This document shows positions 5,972-12,270 of a stretch of 19,563 nucleotides of DNA, in pieces. Below the pieces are notes generated by a model. The model was given only the letters and a program-made list of their open reading frames with translations, ran no database searches and was not told the origin of the DNA. The position numbers were made by a program, and so were the translations under genes. Origin of the DNA: JAEXNA01 sp050486105 (GTDB lineage: Bacteria > Vulcanimicrobiota > Xenobia > Xenobiales > JADMJV01); the NCBI GenBank assembly GCA_050486105.1, contig JBJHCR010000093.1, forward strand, positions 1-19,563, written 5' to 3'. The number at the start of each line of letters is the position of its first letter. Position 1 is the stretch's first letter.

Positions 5972-7429
5972 TCATCCCGGATCTTGTCCGGTTTGGGAGG
6001 CCGGTGGATAATGTGTGGACAAATGATCCTGGACCACTTCCCGCACGGTGCCGTGTTCGGCTTCCACGGGCGTCCCAGGTGGAAAGTAGTCCAAGCCTCC
6101 AGCGGTGAGGTAATCGAGGCTGGCCACCTTGACCACTCGATCCTCAGGGATCTTGTAATTCATCGAGGCAACCTTTGGTCCCCATAATGGCAACGGCTCT
6201 AGGTCTTCCACGACCTTGTCCTTCGGCAAATTGGAGACCATAATGAGTTGTCGTTCGGGCACATCGCAGGCCACTGTGAACTGTTCCCCAGTGACCGCGA
6301 AGCTGGATTGGTCGTTTCGACGAATGCTCTCCGCGTGTAACCTCAGCACATCTTGCGCAGTCATATCTAAGGTGACCACCCGGTTGTCGAAAGGAAAGGC
6401 GTTGTACACATCCCCCACCTTCACATCTCCGGCCTCTAAGCCTGCCCTAGGGTTCTTCTGATTGATTAAGACGGCTTCGGCAGGGGTTTTGCTTCGGACC
6501 GCTTCCCCAAGGAGCCACTCCATACCCTCACCCAGGCTGTCCGGGTCGTAGTCGATTGCTTCGGGCAAGGTCGAAACCGTTTCTCCCATCACAGCTTCAA
6601 CCTTGGTTTGCAAATCCTTCGCAAGTCTGCCAACTTCTCCGTTGCAGGCGCGGCTATCATCACCAGAAATCAGGTTGTAGTTAACTCCGACCACTTGGCT
6701 CGTGTGGGGATCCACTTCCAACTCCAGATTTCCCATCTGTTTCCTGAAGGCACCAGGATGGGCAATCAAGGTCTGCCCGATTCGCTCGGGCTCATCTGTG
6801 GCGTTGTGAGTGTGCCCTCCTAAGATGAAGTTGAGTTCGGGAACATCCAGAGCCAACTGTCGATCCCCTGGTAACCCGAGATGCGACACCACCCCAATCA
6901 GTTCCACACCCTGGGCTTTGAGCTTGTCCACCTCGGCGCGAACAGCTGGGGTAGGGTCTTCGATACTCAAACCTTCCAGTTTGCTCTTGGGCAGTATGGC
7001 TACGGTTTCCGGTGTAGTAACGCCTATCAATCCTAGCTTGACCCCGTTGAGTTCATAAATTCTACTCGCGGCAGTGTTCTCCAGCAAATCACCGGTGGCG
7101 CTATCCTTGAGATTGGATACCAGCACGTCCGAAGGAAGATTGGCGATCCATTCGCGTGCTTCTGCTGCGCCTCGGTCGAAGTCGTGATTGCCGATAGTAA
7201 CCAAGTCATAACCAGCAGTTTTCAGCATTCTTAGGGAGGCCTCCGGGCCAAGGACGCCGTTTTCGGCGGAGCCTTCGAAGATATCTCCGCAGGATATCAG
7301 AAGCGTTCCTTCAGGGTTGGCCTGGCGTGTCCGGTCGACTTCACTCTGAAGCTGCGCTTGCCTCGTGATATAACCGTGTTCGTCAGAGGTAAATAGAAAA
7401 TTGAGTTTGCGAGATGTTGAGTTGAGCAT
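5972..7429 (-). CDS. 5'-nucleotidase / UshA-type metallophosphoesterase
   Basis: The 485-residue protein has the calcineurin-like metal site: DEH at 16-18 (DxH motif), GD at 48-49, GNHD at 80-83, SHLG at 182-185 and GGHTH at 204-208. The C-terminal half is the 5'-nucleotidase substrate domain, with VYNAFPFDNRVVTLDMT and a late YLTAGGLDYF segment like the GGDGF region of the family. Known relatives hydrolyse nucleoside monophosphates, UDP-sugars or 2',3'-cyclic nucleotides. The start at 7429 is fixed by AAGGAG (minus strand, 7436-7441) 6 nt upstream; an in-frame extension to 7471 is less likely. No signal peptide is visible, unusual since most relatives are periplasmic, so it may be cytoplasmic. 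It is followed on the same strand by the MITE and the antitoxin remnant. Confidence 0.88.
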   Translation of the reverse strand: MLNSTSRKLNFLFTSDEHGYITRQAQLQSEVDRTRQANPEGTLLISCGDIFEGSAENGVLGPEASLRMLKTAGYDLVTIGNHDFDRGAAEAREWIANLPSDVLVSNLKDSATGDLLENTAASRIYELNGVKLGLIGVTTPETVAILPKSKLEGLSIEDPTPAVRAEVDKLKAQGVELIGVVSHLGLPGDRQLALDVPELNFILGGHTHNATDEPERIGQTLIAHPGAFRKQMGNLELEVDPHTSQVVGVNYNLISGDDSRACNGEVGRLAKDLQTKVEAVMGETVSTLPEAIDYDPDSLGEGMEWLLGEAVRSKTPAEAVLINQKNPRAGLEAGDVKVGDVYNAFPFDNRVVTLDMTAQDVLRLHAESIRRNDQSSFAVTGEQFTVACDVPERQLIMVSNLPKDKVVEDLEPLPLWGPKVASMNYKIPEDRVVKVASLDYLTAGGLDYFPPGTPVEAEHGTVREVVQDHLSTHYPPASQTGQDPG

Positions 7430-7435
7430 AAGGGT

Positions 7436-7441
7436 CTCCTT
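7436..7441 (-). promoter_or_regulatory. Ribosome binding site deciding the nucleotidase start
   Basis: AAGGAG on the minus strand, 6 nt before the ATG at 7427-7429, supports that start over the upstream in-frame ATG at 7471. Confidence 0.7.
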
Positions 7442-7929
7442 GGGCAATCTCTTTGTCGGACGGCCTCTCATGGGATTCTAGGAAAAGACTCTTAAAGAGC
7501 GCTGAATCGCCTAGAAAGCCTACAGAAATACGACCTTCTTGTTTGCTTGAATCAATCTTGTACTCTGACTGTTCCACGATTTAACATAGAACTTTCCGTC
7601 ACCTGTCTGCAAGTATCGTTCTGGAACCTCGAGTCCATGATAGAGTGTTTTTTCAACCGAAAGCAGTCTTGGGTGGTTTGGGCTTGGCCGTTTTGTCATC
7701 CTGGTCGGTGCAGTGGGAGCTAGAGACTGGGGCTCTAGTGAGAATTCCAGATTTTGCATCCCCCCAGGCACGCAAGTTTTGCGCCATACGCCGTAGGGAC
7801 AATCCCATGCTTCAGGCGGATTTGGCCGTTTGGGATTTTCTCACCGGCGCCTGTGTTACTTGAGCTTTGGTTGGGGCGGTTGGTTGGGGGGGGTAGACAT
7901 GGTCCAACTTCTTGGACTATCCTGGATTT
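7442..7929. other. Intergenic region, no confident gene
   Basis: Open frames exist on both strands, but none has a ribosome site or recognisable motif. The most protein-like is a minus-strand frame ending at 7520, with the tail ERYLQTGDGKFYVKSW; its start is unclear and I leave it uncalled. A short hairpin (CTAGAG and CTCTAG) occurs near 7721-7739. The promoter of the downstream toxin-antitoxin operon should lie in 7850-7929. Confidence 0.4.
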
Positions 7930-8172
7930 GTGATCATCGTGAATGTCTCCGAGGCCAAAGCCCAGTTAACCAGGTTGCTTCAACAGGCGGAAGCTGGCGA
8001 GAAGGTCCTTATTTCGCGACGCAACGTACCAGTTGTTGAATTACGTGTGATAGCCGACAAGGCAGAACGCCCAAAACCGCAGTTTGGGTTGTGTGCAGGC
8101 GAGTTCAGTGTCCCAGACGACTTCGATGAGCCTTTACCAGACGATGTACTCAGGGCGTTTCAAGGCGAATGA
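7930..8172 (+). CDS. Phd/YefM-family antitoxin of the VapC-like pair
   Basis: From the GTG at 7930 the 80-residue product reads MIIVNVSEAKAQLTRLL, then AEAGEKVLISRRNVPVVEL: the classical Phd/YefM N-terminal DNA-binding fold. The acidic C-terminal part (DDFDEPLPDDVLRAF) is the segment that wraps around and blocks the toxin active site. It overlaps the toxin start by 4 bp (ATGA, 8169-8172), the usual coupled arrangement. GTG at 7939 and TTG at 7912 are alternative starts; none has an obvious ribosome site, and 7930 is chosen because family members begin just before VNVSEAK. It should repress its own promoter, more strongly with bound toxin. The gene looks intact. Confidence 0.85.
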   Translation: MIIVNVSEAKAQLTRLLQQAEAGEKVLISRRNVPVVELRVIADKAERPKPQFGLCAGEFSVPDDFDEPLPDDVLRAFQGE

Positions 8173-8555
8173 GGCTGTTGCTCGATACATCGGCTTTTCT
8201 CTGGTACATAGCCGGAGATCCTCGCATTTCTACCCCGGTCCGAGAGGCGATGGTAACGGATGGCACTGATATCTATCTCAGCAGCGTCTCTGTTTGGGAA
8301 ATGTCGGTCAAACACAGTTTAGGAAGGCTCGCTCTTCCGGCACCCGTAGCGGTGTACGTTCGCGAGCAGAGGCAGCGCCAAGGATTCCTTGCTTTGCCTC
8401 TCGGTGAAGATGATGTCGAGCATTTAGGCAAGCTGCCAGATCACCATCGTGATCCCTTCGACCGGATGCTAATCTGTCAAGCCCTGCAGCATGGCTTGCG
8501 GTTAGTCACGAGCGACGCCACTATCCACCTTTACCCAGTCCCGGTTCTTTGGTGA
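8169..8555 (+). CDS. vapC: PIN-domain toxin, VapC family (ribonuclease)
   Basis: The 128-residue protein has the full acidic PIN active site: D6 in LLLDTSAFLWY, E44 in SVSVWEMSVKHSLG, D95 in HHRDPFDRML and D116 in LVTSDATI. The HHRDPFDR and SVWE motifs place it in the COG3744 group of VapC toxins, typically paired with Phd-type antitoxins as here. Known VapC toxins are Mg-dependent RNases that cut tRNA or rRNA and arrest growth when the antitoxin is degraded; the target here is unknown. It starts at the ATG overlapping the antitoxin stop. Length is normal and all catalytic residues are present, so this is probably a working toxin. Confidence 0.92.
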   Translation: MRLLLDTSAFLWYIAGDPRISTPVREAMVTDGTDIYLSSVSVWEMSVKHSLGRLALPAPVAVYVREQRQRQGFLALPLGEDDVEHLGKLPDHHRDPFDRMLICQALQHGLRLVTSDATIHLYPVPVLW

Positions 8556-8623
8556 GCGCAAGATGTAAGTCAGGATCGATGTATCGCCCCGGTCACCGCC
8601 GACAGGTTGAGTGTGAAGACGCC

Positions 8624-8812
8624 CTAGATCACCCGGTACCAGACGGCTACCGCCAAAAAGGCAAAGAGCAAGCCTGAAAGGCATGCTGCTCCAACCACGA
8701 TTCGGTACTGTTTGGGGTCGGTATACTGACGCCGAAAAAAGACTGGGAGAGCGGTGACTTCGAACAGGGCTATAGCCATAAAGGCGATAGAGTAGATCTG
8801 GTGGGATTCCAT
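8624..8812 (-). CDS. Small two-helix membrane protein, unknown function
   Basis: From the ATG at 8810-8812 the 62-residue product has two hydrophobic segments, IYSIAFMAIALFEVTALPVF and a second one around VVGAACLSGLLFAFLAVAVW, separated by a short polar, basic loop (FRRQYTDPKQYR). An in-frame TTG at 8866 would add an 18-residue charged extension and has AAGGA only 3 nt upstream; the start is unsettled. It is transcribed away from the Gly/Ser/Cys-rich gene, sharing the 8867-8980 region, and converges on the VapC gene. I do not recognise the family; the helical hairpin is the only functional hint. Confidence 0.5.
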   Translation of the reverse strand: MESHQIYSIAFMAIALFEVTALPVFFRRQYTDPKQYRIVVGAACLSGLLFAFLAVAVWYRVI

Positions 8813-8943
8813 GGGATCTGATTTCTTCTTTGCCTGGGTTTTTTCCCCGCTGAGATTCTGAATCAAGAATCCTTGGATAGTTCACAATTTCGTAATAACT
8901 CACGGCCGCATTCCATAAGGAGTTAAGTTGCTCCCTGGTTCAA

Positions 8944-8958
8944 TGAGGTCAAACCTCA
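8944..8958 (+). promoter_or_regulatory. Short hairpin in leader of the Gly/Ser/Cys-rich gene
   Basis: TGAGGT (8944-8949) and ACCTCA (8953-8958) form a perfect 6-bp stem with a 3-nt loop, ending 6 nt before the ribosome site AAGGAG (8965-8970), itself 10 nt before the ATG at 8981. It could be an operator half-site pair or a leader structure controlling translation. Confidence 0.35.
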
Positions 8959-8980
8959 AGACCTAAGGAGAATTTAGAAT

Positions 8981-9640
8981 ATGATACAGAACACCGTCGC
9001 GACCCGAGTCAACATTGCCATCAACGCCTTCGTTTCTGCCAATCCCTCAGCAACGAGACTTTGCGGGGCTCTCAAGAGCATGCAGATGAGTTTCAACTTG
9101 AACACCTTCGGTTTGGCTGGTCCAACCCAAATGGCTCCTAATCAGGCCCAGTTCGGTTCTCAGATGATGCTGAGACTCGAAGCGGTTCTCAAGCAACCTC
9201 AGCCCACTCAACAATTGGCAGCCTTCCTGGGTGTTCAAGGTGATGCCCAGGTCCAGCAAGAGATCTCCGGCGGAGGTGGGGAGGGCCCCTCCAATCAGTG
9301 CTGTGACCCAAGTTCGGATCCCAACTGCAGTCCCAGCAACGCCTGTACGGACAGCAATAACAACAGCAGCGCCTGTGGAGGGGCCGCGTCGGGTAGCAGT
9401 TCTTGCAGTGCGGGTGCTTCGAGCGGCTCCAGCGCTTCCAGCGGAAGCTGCGGCTCGGCCTCGGCCGATTCTGGGAGTTCCTCTGGCAGTTCGGCAGGCA
9501 GTTGTGGCGGTTCGGCTGGGAGCAGCGGTAGCGGGAGTGGCTCGTCCGGAGGATGTAGCGGAGCTTCTGGTGGGTCCTCGGGTGGGGGCTCTGGTGACGG
9601 AGGAGCCAGCGGGGCGTCTGGCGGAGCCTGTGGGGGATAG
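8981..9640 (+). CDS. Gly/Ser/Cys-rich low-complexity protein, unknown function
   Basis: The 219-residue protein has two parts. Residues 1-96 are ordinary sequence (MIQNTVATRVNIAINAF, then an LRLEAVLKQPQPTQQLAAFL helix region). Residues 97-219 are almost wholly Gly, Ser, Ala and Cys with a few Asn and Asp; ten of the eleven cysteines are here (107, 108, 116, 122, 132, 142, 157, 175, 192, 217). There is no Trp, Tyr or His and no clear signal peptide or membrane helix. The start is well supported by AAGGAG at 8965-8970. Possible roles are a disulfide-crosslinked surface or structural protein, or a precursor peptide with a Gly/Ser/Cys core like that of microcin B17, though no YcaO cyclodehydratase lies in this window. 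The family is not recognised. Confidence 0.7.
   Translation: MIQNTVATRVNIAINAFVSANPSATRLCGALKSMQMSFNLNTFGLAGPTQMAPNQAQFGSQMMLRLEAVLKQPQPTQQLAAFLGVQGDAQVQQEISGGGGEGPSNQCCDPSSDPNCSPSNACTDSNNNSSACGGAASGSSSCSAGASSGSSASSGSCGSASADSGSSSGSSAGSCGGSAGSSGSGSGSSGGCSGASGGSSGGGSGDGGASGASGGACGG
9269..9637 (+). repeat. Low-complexity GGC/AGC-type codon tract
   Basis: This tract encodes the Gly/Ser/Ala/Cys-rich half of the preceding protein. Serine is spelled with several different codons (AGC, AGT, TCG, TCC, TCT) and glycine likewise, so the repetition is at protein level and not a simple DNA microsatellite, which implies selection on composition. The other frames stay open artificially through it. Confidence 0.7.
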
Positions 9641-9682
9641 TCCTCAGAATCCATCCCAGGATTAGAATCGCCGGTTCTTGAA

Positions 9683-9712
9683 CCAGGGTCATCTCGTTGA
9701 GGTGAGCCCTGG
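9683..9712 (+). terminator. Strong hairpin after the Gly/Ser/Cys-rich gene
   Basis: CCAGGGTCATCT (9683-9694) pairs with AGGTGA-G-CCCTGG (9700-9712) through 12 pairs with one bulged G and one G-T pair, loop CGTTG. There is no T-tract, so it may be an attenuator or RNA-stabilising structure between this gene and the amidohydrolase, not a classical terminator. Confidence 0.4.
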
Positions 9713-9790
9713 TATCTCCTTATGCGAGAGATATATTGCCCCGAGAGCCGGCTCTGAAAAAGGTCGTTTTCACTGGGTCTAGGAGTCGTA

Positions 9791-10867
9791 ATGACCATGT
9801 ATTTCGTTGCTCTCGGGATTCTGTTCGTCCTCATCGCATTTCGGCAAATCTGCTTCTCCGGACCACTCCGTACTCCCGTCTCTCCACCGCCCCAAGGTGT
9901 CCTGGACATGCACTGCCATACAGCGGGAATCGGGGCCGGGGGGAGCGGGGCTTGGATCAGTGAAGAACTCAGGAAGAGTTGGAAGTTTCCACTTTATCTG
10001 CGGATATTTGAGACTTCGGTTGCCGAAGTTCAAGTCGAAGGAGATAGAGTCGTCCTCGACCGCATCGCTCAGAGACTTAGGGAATCCAAGTATGTCCAAG
10101 ACGCGGTGATCTTGGCTATGGATGCCCCCTACGATGAGAATGGGGTACTCGACCCCGCGGCCGGCGAGGTGTACGTTCCCAATCGGTTTGTGGCCGAGGC
10201 GGTTCGAGGATATCCCGAGCTCCACTTCGGTGCCAGTGTCCATCCCAACAGGGCCGATGCCCTAGAGGAACTGCGCTGGTCGAAAGCTCAGGGAGCCTGC
10301 TTGGTCAAATGGCTGCCGAACATTCAAAACATCGATCCCTCAAACCCTCGCTATCGATCGTACTACCAAACGTTGGTGGAGTTAGACCTACCCCTCTTAA
10401 CCCACGTGGGCGGTGAAGACTCGTTCTCTCGGGCAGACGACCGTTTGGGTGATCCCAGACTCCTTCGATTTCCTCTCGAGTGCGGAGTTCGGATCATTGC
10501 CGCCCATGTGGCAAGTTCCGGGTCTTCCGAAGGCCAGGACAACGTCGAACGCTTGCTCGAGATGATGCCGGATTATCCGAATTTGCTAGCTGACATCTCT
10601 ACTTTGACGCAGATGAACAGGCGTCGCCATCTCCAAAAAGTGCTCAACGACCCCCGCTTGGTTGGTCGGTTGATGTACGGCACCGATCACCCTCTCACCA
10701 ACACCCCCATGGTCACTCCCCTGCAATTTCCTCTGAACCTAACCTGGTCGCAACTTTGGAGGCTCTCCCGGATCAAGAATCCCTGGGATAGGGATGTCGA
10801 GTTGAAGGCTGCACTCGGTTGTCCCCCTGAAGTTTTTACTTTGGGTCGAAAATACTTAGGGTTGTGA
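9791..10867 (+). CDS. Membrane-anchored amidohydrolase (TIM-barrel metal hydrolase)
   Basis: The 358-residue protein begins with a hydrophobic helix (residues 3-17), then a short proline-rich linker and a TIM-barrel hydrolase. Metal ligands typical of the amidohydrolase superfamily are in order: HCH at 41-43, H151 in SVHPNRADALEEL, K173 in CLVKWLP (a candidate carboxylated or substrate lysine), H205 in LLTHVGGED, H239 in IIAAHVASSG and D299 in YGTDHP. It fits the Amidohydro_2/TatD-like group, whose members hydrolyse or decarboxylate small molecules; the substrate is not predictable. The start at 9791 has TAGGAG 6 nt upstream; a second ATG at 9797 is possible. The N-terminal helix suggests anchoring to the inner membrane, though the orientation is unknown. 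Confidence 0.82.
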   Translation: MTMYFVALGILFVLIAFRQICFSGPLRTPVSPPPQGVLDMHCHTAGIGAGGSGAWISEELRKSWKFPLYLRIFETSVAEVQVEGDRVVLDRIAQRLRESKYVQDAVILAMDAPYDENGVLDPAAGEVYVPNRFVAEAVRGYPELHFGASVHPNRADALEELRWSKAQGACLVKWLPNIQNIDPSNPRYRSYYQTLVELDLPLLTHVGGEDSFSRADDRLGDPRLLRFPLECGVRIIAAHVASSGSSEGQDNVERLLEMMPDYPNLLADISTLTQMNRRRHLQKVLNDPRLVGRLMYGTDHPLTNTPMVTPLQFPLNLTWSQLWRLSRIKNPWDRDVELKAALGCPPEVFTLGRKYLGL

Positions 10868-10894
10868 AGAGTCTCCGCTCACTATCCTCAACTA

Positions 10895-11719
10895 TTATTC
10901 CACGTTGACATTGATGTCGATGAGTCTCCACTCCCCGTCTTCTTCCAAGTATTGGAGGTCAAACTTGACTTGCGACGGTTGAGTTGGGAAGGTGCCGGAG
11001 AGTTCCAGATAGCCATTGGAGTTCACCGCAGGAGGCCGGTTGAAGGTCGGTTCGACGTCAATGATTGGAGCAATGTCGATGCCTTGGTCGAAGAATGGCT
11101 GGAAGGCTTCTTGGAGCTGCTCAGGGGAGTATTGTCCTTGGAACGGCGCGGCCAGGTCCTGGTGGAAGCTTTCAAATTCTTGAGTGACCACGGCATGGTT
11201 GAACGCAAGGAGTGTTCCCAGGGCCAAAACTCTGGCATCTTCCAGAGTAACGTTTCCTGGGGACGGAGGAGTCTTGGTCTCGGTTGTCACTTCTGGCGTT
11301 GACGTAGTCTGTTGGGTGGTTGGAGTTCCTGCGGCTTGGAATTCTACCCCGTGGATCCTCCAGGCTTCGTTCTGGTGGACAAGAACCGCGATGACAGGAA
11401 GCTCTTCGCCACTTTTCAGGGTAACGGTACCCTCCACCCGTCCGTCGTTATTCTCCATATTCCGGGAACTCCAACTGGTGGACTCAAAGCGATCCAAGCC
11501 GTGCCCTGCGGCCCAGTTGGCGAATTCTTGTTCGGAAGTCTGGGAGCGAAAATCGTCGGAAGTGCGGTTGTAAGCTTCTTGGATACGGCCGGCTCCGATG
11601 TCTGCGAAAAATTGGTCTGCGGCCTCCACCACTGGACCGGTCATTTTTAAGGCAACGAAGAGCACAATAGCTGCGAAAACAGTGAGACTTGCGAGGGTAA
11701 CGAGGCATCCCTTTTTCAT
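10895..11719 (-). CDS. Membrane-anchored protein with two NTF2-like domains
   Basis: From the ATG at 11717-11719, with GGGAG about 8 nt upstream, the 274-residue product starts MKKGCLVTLASLTVFAAIVL, a lysine-led membrane anchor. Two soluble domains follow: residues about 30-125 (AADQFFADIGAGRIQEAYN to ending WRIHGVEFQ) and about 160-274 (LALGTLLAFNHAVVTQEFE to ending WRLIDINVNVE), separated by a Thr/Pro-rich linker. Both have the helix then W-R-(I/L) strand pattern of NTF2-like or DUF4864/DUF4019-type domains. Such domains bind small ligands or serve in protein assembly; no catalytic residues are evident. The gene converges on the amidohydrolase, whose stop is 27 bp away, with no terminator visible between them. 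Confidence 0.75.
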   Translation of the reverse strand: MKKGCLVTLASLTVFAAIVLFVALKMTGPVVEAADQFFADIGAGRIQEAYNRTSDDFRSQTSEQEFANWAAGHGLDRFESTSWSSRNMENNDGRVEGTVTLKSGEELPVIAVLVHQNEAWRIHGVEFQAAGTPTTQQTTSTPEVTTETKTPPSPGNVTLEDARVLALGTLLAFNHAVVTQEFESFHQDLAAPFQGQYSPEQLQEAFQPFFDQGIDIAPIIDVEPTFNRPPAVNSNGYLELSGTFPTQPSQVKFDLQYLEEDGEWRLIDINVNVE

Positions 11720-12270
11720 CGAGAGAACTCCCATCAAGGCGGATGAGAGCCGGACTTGGATCTCGGACCTAAAGGGGCTGTTTTGGCCCCCGTAAGCTTT
11801 GAACCGATGCGGCTCAAAAATACATGGAGTGAATTCGAGGCGATGTAAAGGGGGCCTTCTGAAGATTTAGGGATTTCGCGTCCAAGTAGAGGGTCTGTCC
11901 CCCTTCAGGCGAGAACATACCTGGGAAAAGAGGCGCGTTTTGGGGGTCGAGATTGTGCAGGATGACAAAGGTGCCGAGCCTTGGAGCCAAACCGGAGACC
12001 CGGCAAGCCACAGGCTTCACGAGCCCCGAGCATGGCGAAGTACACTTGGGACCGGCGGATGGTCCTGCGGGGACGCCCTCGGGATGACTTTGCGTGATTG
12101 GCCGAAGGCGGAACGCCACGCTTTCGGGAATGCTTTGCCACATGGCTCGGCGGGGACGTTAGCGATTCCTGACGATCTGTCATGTACGGGGACCCGCCGA
12201 AGGTGGGTGATGGACCAGCCAGGCGACGGGAGGGTTACCGGTTTGGCTCAAAGAGTTCGTAGATTCATCG
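11720..12270. other. Long non-coding region upstream of the sensor kinase
   Basis: No convincing gene lies here. Open frames on both strands (such as a minus-strand frame with GTFVILHNLDPQNAPL) have no ribosome site and repetitive, proline- and arginine-rich translations of the kind produced by dispersed non-coding repeats. A GGGGC/GCCCC hairpin lies at 11774-11790. A 12-bp inverted-repeat pair occurs at 11984-11995 and 12238-12249. The promoters for the two divergent flanking genes must lie here, but none is clear by eye. Confidence 0.4.
11984..12249. repeat. Segment bounded by a 12-bp perfect inverted repeat
   Basis: GAGCCAAACCGG at 11984-11995 is the exact reverse complement of CCGGTTTGGCTC at 12238-12249, enclosing 242 bp that contain further short palindromes (GGCGGAACGCC near 12108). 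The bounds and size recall the MITEs in this window, but no target duplication is visible at the edges. It could be an element remnant or simply a fold-back structure. Confidence 0.35.

Noticed and set aside
7520..7771. Minus-strand frame with tail ERYLQTGDGKFYVKSW
   Set aside because: The tail looks protein-like, but there is no ribosome site or recognisable family; too weak to call.
8502..8903. Minus-strand 133-residue open frame
   Set aside because: It overlaps the VapC gene and the two-helix membrane protein in another frame and shows no motif.
9295..9909. Minus-strand open frame with many Pro and Leu
   Set aside because: It is the mirror of the Gly/Ser/Cys tract; open only because of the codon composition on the plus strand.
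11814..12183. Minus-strand frames with HPEGVPAGPSAGPK and CHPAQSRPPKR
   Set aside because: Such Pro/Arg/His-rich translations commonly arise from non-coding dispersed repeats; no start signals.
12210..12250. GGGTTACCGG resembling the 3' end of a c-di-GMP (GEMM) riboswitch
   Set aside because: The upstream invariant core (GACGCAAAGCC with its paired elements) is absent, so the match is only to a short, common motif.
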